From Streptomyces lydicus (GTDB lineage: Bacteria > Actinomycetota > Actinomycetes > Streptomycetales > Streptomycetaceae): 64,000 nt of DNA. Every line of letters begins with the position of its first letter. Position 1 is the stretch's first letter. The stretch lies in contig NZ_RDTE01000003.1 of the NCBI RefSeq assembly GCF_004125265.1, forward strand, positions 744,001 to 808,000. Reading direction: 5' to 3'. The position numbers were made by a program, and so were the translations under genes. Positions 8,106 to 15,440 of this stretch are shown one piece after another. Below the pieces are notes generated by a model. The model saw nothing but the letters and a program-made list of their open reading frames with translations, searched no databases and was not told the origin of the DNA.

Positions 8106-9682
8106 GCGGCACCTACCTGGGCATGCCGGCCTTCCCCCGTGCCGCTGCCACCGCCACCCGCGACACCCGGCTGCGCGCCAACCTCACCCATGCCACGCAC
8201 ACCATCCGCGACAAGCGGGCCAAGGCCGTTGCGGAGCTGGACGACTGGGCACAGCTGCGGGCCGCGGGCGCGGCGGTGAAGGACCGTACGCTGCGCCGTC
8301 TCGACCACTACTTGGAGCAGCTGGAGGCCGCGGTCACCGCCGCGGGCGGGCAGGTCCACTGGGCCCTCGACGCCGACGAGGCCAACCGGATCGTCACCCG
8401 GCTGGTGCGGGAGACCGGCGAGAGCGAGGTCGTCAAGGTCAAGTCGATGGCGACGCAGGAGATCGGGCTCAACGAGGCCTTGGCCGGGGCCGGTATCCGC
8501 GCGTACGAGACGGACCTGGCCGAGCTGATCGTGCAGCTCGGCCACGATCTGCCGTCGCACATCCTGGTCCCGGCCATCCACCGCAACCGCTCCGAGATCC
8601 GCGACATCTTCCGCCGTGAGATGGCCTCCTGGGGCCGCCCGGCGCCCGAAGGGCTGGGCGACTCCCCCGCCGAGCTCGCCGAGGCGGCGCGGCTGCATCT
8701 GCGGGAGAAGTTCCTGTCCGCGAAGGTAGGGATCTCGGGGGCCAACTTCATGGTCGCGGAGACCGGCACCCTGGTCGTGGTGGAGTCCGAGGGCAATGGC
8801 CGGATGTGTCTGACCCTCCCCGAGACGCTGATCTCCGTCGTCGGCATCGAGAAGGTGGTGCCCAGCTGGCAGGACCTGGAGATCTTTCTGCAGCTGCTGC
8901 CCCGTTCCTCCACCGCCGAGCGGATGAATCCGTACACCTCCACCTGGACGGGCACCACGGACGGCGACGGGCCGCAGACCTTCCATCTGGTGCTGCTCGA
9001 CAACGGGCGCACCGACACGCTCGCCGACACCGTCGGGCGGCAGGCGCTGCGCTGCATCCGCTGCTCGGCGTGCCTGAACGTCTGCCCGGTGTACGAGCGG
9101 GCCGGCGGGCATGCGTACGGCTCGCCCTACCCCGGCCCGATCGGCGCCATCCTCACCCCGCAACTGCGCGGACTGGCAGGCCCGTTGGAGGAGTCGCTGC
9201 CGTACGCCTCGTCGCTGTGCGGGGCCTGCTACGAGGTGTGCCCGGTGGCCATCGACATCCCCGAGGTGCTGGTGCACCTGCGGGAGCGGGTCGTGCAGGG
9301 CGGGCCGGTCACCCTCGGCGGGACGCGCACCGTCCTCCAACCAGCCAAGGGGCACGCCGCGGAGCGGGCCGCGATGCGCGCGGTGGGCTGGGCCTTCGAT
9401 CACCCGGGGGCGCTGCGTGCCGGGATGCGGCTGGCGGCTCGCACCCGCCGGCTGCATCCACGGAGGCTGCCGGGGCCGGGCCGCGCCTGGTCGCGGACGC
9501 GCGATGTGCCCGAGGTGCCGGCCGAGTCCTTCCGCGACTGGTGGCAGCGCACCCGCGGTACGTCTTCGGGGCGCGGTACGTCATCGGAATCCGGTACGTC
9601 GTCGGGGCCTGGTACGTCGTCGGGACCCGGTACCACGTCCGGCCCCGATACGTCGTCGGAGCGGCGGGGAGACGTCAAGTGA
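8102..9682 (+). CDS. lutB: Lactate utilization protein LutB, Fe-S subunit
   Basis: A 526-residue central subunit of the lactate oxidation complex. The N-terminal two thirds is the LUD domain (VKVKSMATQEIGLNEAL, VAETGTLVVVESEGN). It is followed by two ferredoxin-like motifs, CIRCSACLNVCPVY and CGACYEVCPVAIDIP, for 4Fe-4S clusters. It is translationally coupled to lutA and lutC by GTGA overlaps. The last 35 residues are an unusual low-complexity tail of GTSSGP-like hexapeptides encoded by an 18-bp DNA repeat. The family normally ends shortly after the conserved DWW(x)R region, so the tail is an addition and probably disordered. Confidence 0.94.
   Translation: MSGTYLGMPAFPRAAATATRDTRLRANLTHATHTIRDKRAKAVAELDDWAQLRAAGAAVKDRTLRRLDHYLEQLEAAVTAAGGQVHWALDADEANRIVTRLVRETGESEVVKVKSMATQEIGLNEALAGAGIRAYETDLAELIVQLGHDLPSHILVPAIHRNRSEIRDIFRREMASWGRPAPEGLGDSPAELAEAARLHLREKFLSAKVGISGANFMVAETGTLVVVESEGNGRMCLTLPETLISVVGIEKVVPSWQDLEIFLQLLPRSSTAERMNPYTSTWTGTTDGDGPQTFHLVLLDNGRTDTLADTVGRQALRCIRCSACLNVCPVYERAGGHAYGSPYPGPIGAILTPQLRGLAGPLEESLPYASSLCGACYEVCPVAIDIPEVLVHLRERVVQGGPVTLGGTRTVLQPAKGHAAERAAMRAVGWAFDHPGALRAGMRLAARTRRLHPRRLPGPGRAWSRTRDVPEVPAESFRDWWQRTRGTSSGRGTSSESGTSSGPGTSSGPGTTSGPDTSSERRGDVK
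9557..9664 (+). repeat. 18-bp in-frame tandem repeat in the lutB tail
   Basis: Six imperfect copies of an 18-base unit of the type GGTACGTCGTCGGGGCCT, the last diverged, encode repeated GTSSGP-like hexapeptides. The unit is a multiple of three, so copy-number change keeps the frame. Confidence 0.85.
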
Positions 9683-10395
9683 GCAGCCGGGACATGATGT
9701 TGGCGCGGGTGCGGCAGGCGCTGGCGGATGTGCCGGCCGGTGAGGGGCCGGGCGGCGAGGGGCGGGACGGTCCGCCGGTGGCACGGGGCTACCAGCGGGT
9801 GCACGGGGCCCGGACGCGCGCGCAGACTGTGGATCTGCTCGCGGAACATCTCGCGGACTACCGGGCGATCGTGCACCGCACCGACGCCGAGGGGCTGCCC
9901 GGGCTGATCGGGCGGCTGCTGGCGGAGCGCGGGGCGCGGTCGGTGCTGGTGCCGCCGGGCCTGGACGTCTCCTGGACGGCCGGCACCGACGTCACCCTCG
10001 TCGAGGACCGCGCATCGAGCACGGCCCGTGAACTCGACCTCGTGGACAGTGTGCTGACCGGCTGTGCGGTGGCCATCGCGGAGACCGGCACCCTGATCCT
10101 GGATGCGGGCCCCGACCAGGGCAGACGCCGGATCACTCTGGTGCCGGACCACCACCTCTGTGTCGTCCGGGTCCCTGAGCAGGTGGTCGGCTCGGTGCCG
10201 GAGGCGCTGCCACGGGTGGCGCCGGACCGTCCGCTGACCTGGATCTCCGGCCCTTCCGCGACCAGCGACATCGAACTCGACCGGGTGGAGGGGGTGCACG
10301 GGCCGCGGACGCTGGAGGTGATTCTGCTGTCGGCGGCACCGGAAACGGACCGGGCGGGGAGCCGGGAGCACTGGGCGGGGAGTGGGGAGTACTGA
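9679..10395 (+). CDS. lutC: Lactate utilization protein LutC
   Basis: A 238-residue LUD-domain protein, third component of the lactate oxidation complex. The diagnostic LUD segment AIAETGTLILDAG is near residue 135, followed by LVPDHHLCVV and WISGPSATSDIELDRVEGVHGP, both characteristic of LutC/YkgG. The GTG start overlaps the lutB stop. The C-terminal 15 residues (REHWAGSGEY end) exceed the family core and look like a repeat-derived extension. Confidence 0.93.
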   Translation: MSSRDMMLARVRQALADVPAGEGPGGEGRDGPPVARGYQRVHGARTRAQTVDLLAEHLADYRAIVHRTDAEGLPGLIGRLLAERGARSVLVPPGLDVSWTAGTDVTLVEDRASSTARELDLVDSVLTGCAVAIAETGTLILDAGPDQGRRRITLVPDHHLCVVRVPEQVVGSVPEALPRVAPDRPLTWISGPSATSDIELDRVEGVHGPRTLEVILLSAAPETDRAGSREHWAGSGEY

Positions 10396-10534
10396 GCGGG
10401 GAGCTGGCCGACCGTGGCCGCGGAAGGCTGCGACAGGTGTGCGACCCCGTTGTCAGTGGGGATTCCTACACTGGTCGGGATGCTGTTCGCACACGCTGTG
10501 CGAGGTGCGCGCCCGGGCGGGGAGGAGGGAGCAG

Positions 10535-11968
10535 ATGGTGCTGCGGCAGGGCTTACCACCACGGCGTTCCGGCGCGGACGGCCGCTTGCCCTCACGGCGT
10601 TCCGGCCCGGACGGCCGCTTACCCGCACCGGATCCCGGACGGCCGCCTCTTGCCACTCCGCCGGACTCCGGCCCCTCCCGGCTGCTGATGTGGCTGGGTC
10701 GGCTGGGCGTCCCGGCCGCCGCGTTCGCCGTGTTCCAGACGCTGCTGGGAATCCTGCCGCAGAATCTGGCGGGCGAGGCGGCTCGTTACTGCGTGGCGGC
10801 GACCGCCGGCGTCGGCGTGGGTGCGGTGGTGTGGCTGGCCGCTGCCCTGTTGCGGACGCGTGCGGCGGCGGATGCCGTCGCCGCCGCACCGACCGGCCCC
10901 GCGCCCTCGCCCGCCGGATCACTCCCCGAGCTGATGGACGGCACGTACCAGGCGCTGCGGCGCGGCCTCTCGGTGATAGAGGTGTCCGGGCACGGCCCGC
11001 TCACCGGATGGCCGCACTCTCTCGCGGAGAGCGATCCGCCGGTGCACCCGACGGCGTTCGGTACGGCGTACGGACTGCATCTGCTGCTGGACATCGCGCC
11101 GTACGACGGCCGCATACGGGCGGGGCAGGTGGCCGAGACGCTGTGGCGGCTGCGGCTTCCCGGCGGCGGATGGGCCGCCCGCTCCCAGGGCAGCGGGGCG
11201 CGGCCCGAGGTGTCCGCGGTCGTGCTGGGTGCGCTTGCGCGGGCCGGCGCCGACCCACGCCTGCTGGAAGCAGAAATACGCTCCTGTGAGGTGTTATGGA
11301 ATCCCGACCATGACGCATCCGGGCTGGCCAACACCTATGTCGTGACGAATGTCCTGCGCGGACTGCTGCGGGCGGCCCCCGGCGCCACCGCGCTGGACGG
11401 GCTGCGCGAGGTGCTGGTTCATGGAGCCACGGCCGACCCGGCGCGCGACAACCACCGCTGCTGGGGCGCGGCGCTGGCCGGCGGCCTCGGCAACCCGGCG
11501 CCGTCCGCGGCACACACCGCGCGGGCGGTGGTGGCGCTGGACCGGGCCGCATGCGTACTGGGCGAGGACGAGCGGCAGCGTACGGTGCGCGAGGAGGGGC
11601 TGCGCTGGCTGCTGGCCGGCCCGGCGACACCGGCGGGTGGCATGACCGATCTGCAGAACTGCCAGGAAGAGGTACGGCGGCCGGACCAGGAGGATCCGCT
11701 GCATCAAGAGCTGCTGTCGGTACGGCATTTCGCCGCCGCATGGGTGGCGCGTGCGCTGATGACGGACGGCGCCCGCAAGGTCGCGGCCGAGGGCGTGGGG
11801 CTGCCGGCGTGGGAGGCACAGCTGACCACCGCCGTGGCGCGGGTCCACGGCATGCAGCGGGGCGGGGTGTGGCGGTGGGACGACGGGCCCATGGGACACC
11901 CGGTGTGGATGGCGTATCAGGGCCTTTCGGTGCTGCGGCGGCATGCGTTGATGGCCTACCGGCCATGA
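10535..11968 (+). CDS. Membrane protein with terpene-cyclase-like repeat domain, two TTA codons
   Basis: A 477-residue protein with a strong GGAGGAGGGA ribosome-binding site. The N-terminus holds a short Arg/Gly repeat, then two hydrophobic helices (around residues 55-75 and 90-112). The C-terminal 350 residues resemble the alpha/alpha-barrel repeats of prenyltransferase/squalene-oxidase proteins, for example RLPGGGWAARSQGSGARPE and RGGVWRWDDG, each with spaced Gln/Gly-Trp. I see no DxDD-type or Zn-binding catalytic motif, so it may be a binding rather than catalytic version. Codons 7 and 29 are TTA, so translation should depend on the bldA tRNA. The next gene, also with a TTA codon, lies 152 bases downstream. 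Function unknown. Confidence 0.8.
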   Translation: MVLRQGLPPRRSGADGRLPSRRSGPDGRLPAPDPGRPPLATPPDSGPSRLLMWLGRLGVPAAAFAVFQTLLGILPQNLAGEAARYCVAATAGVGVGAVVWLAAALLRTRAAADAVAAAPTGPAPSPAGSLPELMDGTYQALRRGLSVIEVSGHGPLTGWPHSLAESDPPVHPTAFGTAYGLHLLLDIAPYDGRIRAGQVAETLWRLRLPGGGWAARSQGSGARPEVSAVVLGALARAGADPRLLEAEIRSCEVLWNPDHDASGLANTYVVTNVLRGLLRAAPGATALDGLREVLVHGATADPARDNHRCWGAALAGGLGNPAPSAAHTARAVVALDRAACVLGEDERQRTVREEGLRWLLAGPATPAGGMTDLQNCQEEVRRPDQEDPLHQELLSVRHFAAAWVARALMTDGARKVAAEGVGLPAWEAQLTTAVARVHGMQRGGVWRWDDGPMGHPVWMAYQGLSVLRRHALMAYRP

Positions 11969-12120
11969 GGCGACGCCGCCCGGAGTTCCGAGAGGCGGGT
12001 CATCGAACCGGGGCGGGGCCGAGCCCGTGATCGAACCGGGGCGATCGGGTCGGCTTGACCGGCCAAAGGTGTGGTGAGCAGCGGCAGAACGGTCGGGGGC
12101 GGCGAAGAGGAGTCGGACTC

Positions 12121-13026
12121 ATGCAGATCGAGGAAGCCCGGCGGCTGCTGGCGGCACGGCTGGGCGGCGGGCCGGGGCCGCCGTCGCCCGAGTCGGCCCG
12201 CGCGGTGACCGCCCGACTGGCACACCCGGACACGCTCGGTCCGCTGGTACGCCGGTTATCCGCCGGTGATCTGGATCTGGCGGAGTGCACCCGGCTCTCG
12301 TACCGCCATGTGCTGGGCTTCGACAAACTGTTGCTGCTGGCCGGTGCCCCGCGGTTCATGCTGCGGGTCCATTTCTGGCACGGCACGGCCGGCGGGGTCC
12401 CCGAGGACATTCACAACAACCGGTGCGCGATCGCCTCGGCGGTGGTGCGCGGGCGCGTCCGGATGGAGTGCTACGAAACGGCCGCGAACGGCGTGCCCGC
12501 GACCGCCTACCGGGAGACGATCGACGGCCCCGGCGGCGCCTGGCGGCTTAGGCGGGTCGGGGACGCACGCCTGCGACTGTTGTGGACGGAGCAGTACGGA
12601 CCGGGCCGGAGCTACGGCCTGGCCGCTCATACGCTGCACCGGGTGGTGAGCGAGGAGCCGACGGTGACGCTGTTCCTGGAGACCGCCCCACAGCGGTCGG
12701 TGACCGATGTCTATGTCAGGCACGGCCACCGCGGCACGGCCGGCGCCGGCAAGGACAGCAGCTCCACCACGAACGCCGCTCCCGCAACGGATGGCCCCGC
12801 CGCGGACGGCAACTCCGCCACGGTCAACCCCTCCGTCGCGGAAGGCTCCGCCACGCACGGCTCCGCCACGAACAGCGGCTCCCCCATGGACAGCGGCAAC
12901 GACCGGAGCAGCGGCGTCCTCAGGTCCGGCGGCGCCGAACGGGTGGATCCGCCGCCCAAGACTCCGCTGCCACCGGCCGTCTACCTTGCCGAACTCGACT
13001 CTCTGGCAGGCTCTTTGGGCTACTGA
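12121..13026 (+). CDS. Cupin-like protein with low-complexity C-terminal linker, TTA codon
   Basis: A 301-residue protein. Residues about 75-200 look like a cupin/cysteine-dioxygenase-like barrel: RVHFWHG, EDIHNNRCAIASAVVRG and, at the second motif, LAAHTLHRVV. Each supplies His residues suited to binding iron or another metal. Residues about 210-275 are a Ser/Ala/Gly/Asn-rich linker with repeats, followed by a conserved-looking end (LPPAVYLAELDSLAGSLGY). Codon 46 (12256-12258) is TTA. The ribosome-binding site is GAGGAG. It probably works with the upstream cyclase-like gene, but the substrate is unknown. The 3' end overlaps the converging NUDIX gene by 107 bases. Confidence 0.75.
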   Translation: MQIEEARRLLAARLGGGPGPPSPESARAVTARLAHPDTLGPLVRRLSAGDLDLAECTRLSYRHVLGFDKLLLLAGAPRFMLRVHFWHGTAGGVPEDIHNNRCAIASAVVRGRVRMECYETAANGVPATAYRETIDGPGGAWRLRRVGDARLRLLWTEQYGPGRSYGLAAHTLHRVVSEEPTVTLFLETAPQRSVTDVYVRHGHRGTAGAGKDSSSTTNAAPATDGPAADGNSATVNPSVAEGSATHGSATNSGSPMDSGNDRSSGVLRSGGAERVDPPPKTPLPPAVYLAELDSLAGSLGY

Positions 13027-13504
13027 AAGGGGGCGGCGCCAGGCGCCCGAAGCGCGCCGTCATGGCCCGGATCCCCGCGGCGTCGAGCCGGCCGCCGAGT
13101 GCCTGGCGGATCACCCCGAGGTTGTAGGCGTCCACCCCGAACCCGGCCAGGTCGGCGGGCCGTGCCCACGCATAGGCCTGATCCGTGCTGGGCAGGACGA
13201 CATCCAGCGTCAGGGGGCGGACGAGGAAGTTCTCCTGGTGGTTGTGGACCCTGCGGCCCTGATAGTCGCTCGGGAAACCGGAGGATCCGGTGTGCGCGAC
13301 GATGGTGCCGAGGATCCCGGTCTCTTCCTTCAACTCTCGCAGGGCGCCGCTCTCGGCGGACTCCCCTCGGTCGAGCTTCCCGCACGGCACGCCCCACGCG
13401 CCGGGCAGAAAACGCTCGCGGTAGCTACGGCGCACGATCAGCACACGAGCATCGTGCACCACCACCGCCGCGGCCAGATAAGTGTCTGCTGCAGTCTGGT
13501 TCAT
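12920..13504 (-). CDS. NUDIX hydrolase
   Basis: A 194-residue pyrophosphohydrolase. The NUDIX box GX5EX7REUXEEXGU is complete: G-KLDRG-E-SAESGAL-RELKEETGI, near residues 43-65. Substrates are nucleoside diphosphates linked to another group, and the sequence does not say which. The start is the ATG at 13504; the frame is open further upstream but without homology. The last 35 residues (Arg/Pro-rich, ending PPVRRRRT) lie antisense to the cupin gene and look like read-through into non-native sequence, perhaps after loss of the original stop. Confidence 0.85.
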   Translation of the reverse strand: MNQTAADTYLAAAVVVHDARVLIVRRSYRERFLPGAWGVPCGKLDRGESAESGALRELKEETGILGTIVAHTGSSGFPSDYQGRRVHNHQENFLVRPLTLDVVLPSTDQAYAWARPADLAGFGVDAYNLGVIRQALGGRLDAAGIRAMTARFGRLAPPPFSSPKSLPESRVRQGRRPVAAESWAADPPVRRRRT

Positions 13505-13632
13505 CGGACATCTCGCAATCCGAAGAGACGGGCGCAGGCCCGTGGCGGAGGTCCACCGTACCGGCGATGACTCCACGAGGGGCCGGTTCCGCGGTCGTCC
13601 GCCGGAGCAACCGCCGGAGCCCCGTGAGACGG

Positions 13633-13808
13633 CTACTCCCGCGGGGAGACCGGGCGCTCGAAGAAGGTCTCCAGTGAGACCGTCGCCTGGGTTCCGCTGA
13701 CGCCCTCGATCGCATACAGCCTGCGCAGGACGTCCTGGATCCCTTCCGTGGTGGCGCATCGCACCTTCACCAGGACGGAGGCGCTGCCCGCGATCACATG
13801 CGCCTCCT
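13633..13808 (-). pseudogene. Lrp/AsnC-family regulator remnant (C-terminal ligand domain only)
   Basis: The minus-strand frame ending at 13633 encodes about 55 residues, EAHVIAGSASVLVKVRCAT...LETFFERPVSPRE. This matches the end of the RAM/ligand-binding domain of Lrp/AsnC regulators. The DNA-binding helix-turn-helix and the start are absent: upstream of about 13808 the DNA abruptly becomes an SMP-30 gene on the opposite strand. The fragment has no start codon of its own and should be inactive. Confidence 0.75.
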
Positions 13809-14346
13809 GGCCGACGGCACCCTCTGGTTCTCCGATCCGGACTTCGGCATCACCAGCGACTACGAGGGCTACCGCGCCGAGAGCGAGATCGGCGCCTGCC
13901 ACGTCTACCGGATCGCCCCGTCGACCGGCACCGTCGCTCTTGCCGCGGACGGATTCAGCGGTCCGAACGGGCTGGTCCTCTCCCCCGACGAAGAGCAGTT
14001 GTACGTCTCGGACACCCGCGCCGGCCAGATCCGGGTCTTCGACGTCCATGCGGACCGGTCGCTCTCGGAAGGCAGGGTTTTCGCCGAAATCACCGACGGG
14101 CAGGGCCGGTTCGACAACATCCGCTTCGATGACGAGGGGCGGCTGTGGGCGGCCGCCATGACCGGCGGCGTGCACTGCTACGCCCCGGACGGCACCCTGA
14201 TCGGGCGGCTTCGCGTCCCCGAGGCGGTCTCCAACATCGCCTTCGGCGGCCCGAAGAACAACCGCCTCTTCATCACCGCGACGACCACGCTGTACTCACT
14301 GGTGATGTCGGTGACGGGGGCACCCCGGATCCGCTGTCCACGCTGA
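13798..14346 (+). pseudogene. SMP-30/gluconolactonase fragment (N-terminal third missing)
   Basis: About 182 residues of the C-terminal part of an SMP-30/gluconolactonase-like beta-propeller, a family that hydrolyses sugar lactones and usually has about 300 residues. Visible family segments are LADGTLWFSDPDFGI, GFSGPNGLVLSPDEEQLYVSDT, FDNIRFDDEGRLW and NIAFGGPKNNRLFIT. The frame is open from an internal ATG, but the first propeller blades and the promoter are missing. The 5' break coincides with the break in the divergent Lrp remnant. Confidence 0.72.
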
Positions 14347-14411
14347 CCCCATCACGGTCCACGCCGCCCCGGGGCGCGGTCACAGTCGCGGTGGCCCGGT
14401 TCACGTCCGCC

Positions 14412-14882
14412 TCACCCCTCTTGAGCGGGAACGCTCCCGCTCTCCAGGCTCTCGACGATCCGAAAGGTTTCGAGCACGACCAGGGTGTCGTCGTCGATGG
14501 TGAAATCCGGGTCCCCGAGCTCCTTGCGCACGTCCGGGCCGTGCCAGAAGGCCTTATGGGCGGCCCGCCAGGTGGCCACCGTTGTGTGACCCTCGCCCTC
14601 GGCTTGTGCGTGCGCCCGGTCGACCTCTGCCAGACGCACCACCCGTACCCCGGTCAGTTCGATCACGGCCACCGGCCGGCCGGCGGAGTCGGGCACCACC
14701 GACCGTTGACCGGCGGACGGCAGCGGCTCCTCGCCACGCTCGTATTCGATCAGCAGACCGGTCGTGGCGGTCTTGGCGCCGGAGAGCACCGCCGAGACCA
14801 GACGATCTCGCAGGGGGCCGGGGAAGCCGAGCTCGAACTGCGGGAGATCCGGGTGATCCGGGTGATCCTGATGCCTGGTCAT
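14412..14882 (-). CDS. ASCH-domain protein
   Basis: A 156-residue protein with the ASCH (PUA-like) fold. It shows the KTATTGLL segment near residue 36 and the EGHTTVATWRAAHKAFW helix typical of the family, with a strand-rich core (VAVIELTGVRVVRLAEVD). ASCH proteins are thought to bind RNA or, in one branch, act as amidohydrolases on N4-acylated cytidines; which applies here is unknown. The start ATG at 14882 opens with a His/Asp/Pro-rich stretch encoded by a short repeat. Confidence 0.82.
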   Translation of the reverse strand: MTRHQDHPDHPDLPQFELGFPGPLRDRLVSAVLSGAKTATTGLLIEYERGEEPLPSAGQRSVVPDSAGRPVAVIELTGVRVVRLAEVDRAHAQAEGEGHTTVATWRAAHKAFWHGPDVRKELGDPDFTIDDDTLVVLETFRIVESLESGSVPAQEG

Positions 14883-14899
14883 ACCGCGCAGCGTAGGCG

Positions 14900-15295
14900 C
14901 TACGGGCGCGAAGCGGGCCAGCTCTCACGGGCCGCATGGGCGGTGTGCAGGGCCCAGCCGATCAGTGGGAGCTGGCCTGGCAGGCGCGCGTAGGCCAGGG
15001 CCTTGAGTGGTGCGGGGCGGTGCCGCCAGTCGTGGGCCATCTTGAGGTTGGCCGGGAAGACCGCGGCGAACAGGCCGGCCGCGCCCAGTGCGCCGGCCCG
15101 GCGGGTGCGCGGCAGGGCGACGGCGGCGGCGACGGCGAGCTCGGCGACGCCGCTGGCGTACGTCCAGGTGCGGGGGCTGCCGGGCAGGCGCCGGGGCACG
15201 ATCGCGTCGAACGGCTTCGGGGCGAGGAAGTGGAGGGTCCCCATCCCCGCCAGCAGACGGGCCAGCGCGCGGGCGGAACGGTCGTCAGCTGTCAC
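14900..15295 (-). CDS. DoxX-family membrane protein
   Basis: About 131 residues with four hydrophobic segments and the DoxX-like pattern: ARLLAGMGTLHFLAPKPFD at the first helix, YASGVAELAVAAAVALP at the second, GLFAAVFPANLKMAHDW at the third, and a final helix ending in WALHTAHAA. The GTG at 15295 with GGGAG upstream is preferred over longer upstream starts. DoxX relatives are small quinone-linked or redox-stress membrane proteins; the exact role is unknown. It sits just after the ASCH gene on the same strand, with a 17-base gap. Confidence 0.8.
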   Translation of the reverse strand: MTADDRSARALARLLAGMGTLHFLAPKPFDAIVPRRLPGSPRTWTYASGVAELAVAAAVALPRTRRAGALGAAGLFAAVFPANLKMAHDWRHRPAPLKALAYARLPGQLPLIGWALHTAHAARESWPASRP

Positions 15296-15440
15296 GGACG
15301 GCTCCCTGATCGGACGGGCGGAGGTGGCGCAGGAAGGGCAGCGGAGCAGGAATCCCGCGCGCCGCGGCCGGGGAGTGGGTGCGGCGGCCACCCCGACCAG
15401 TGAACTGGCCGCCGCGCGTTCGACCTTACCGGTGGGTCAC

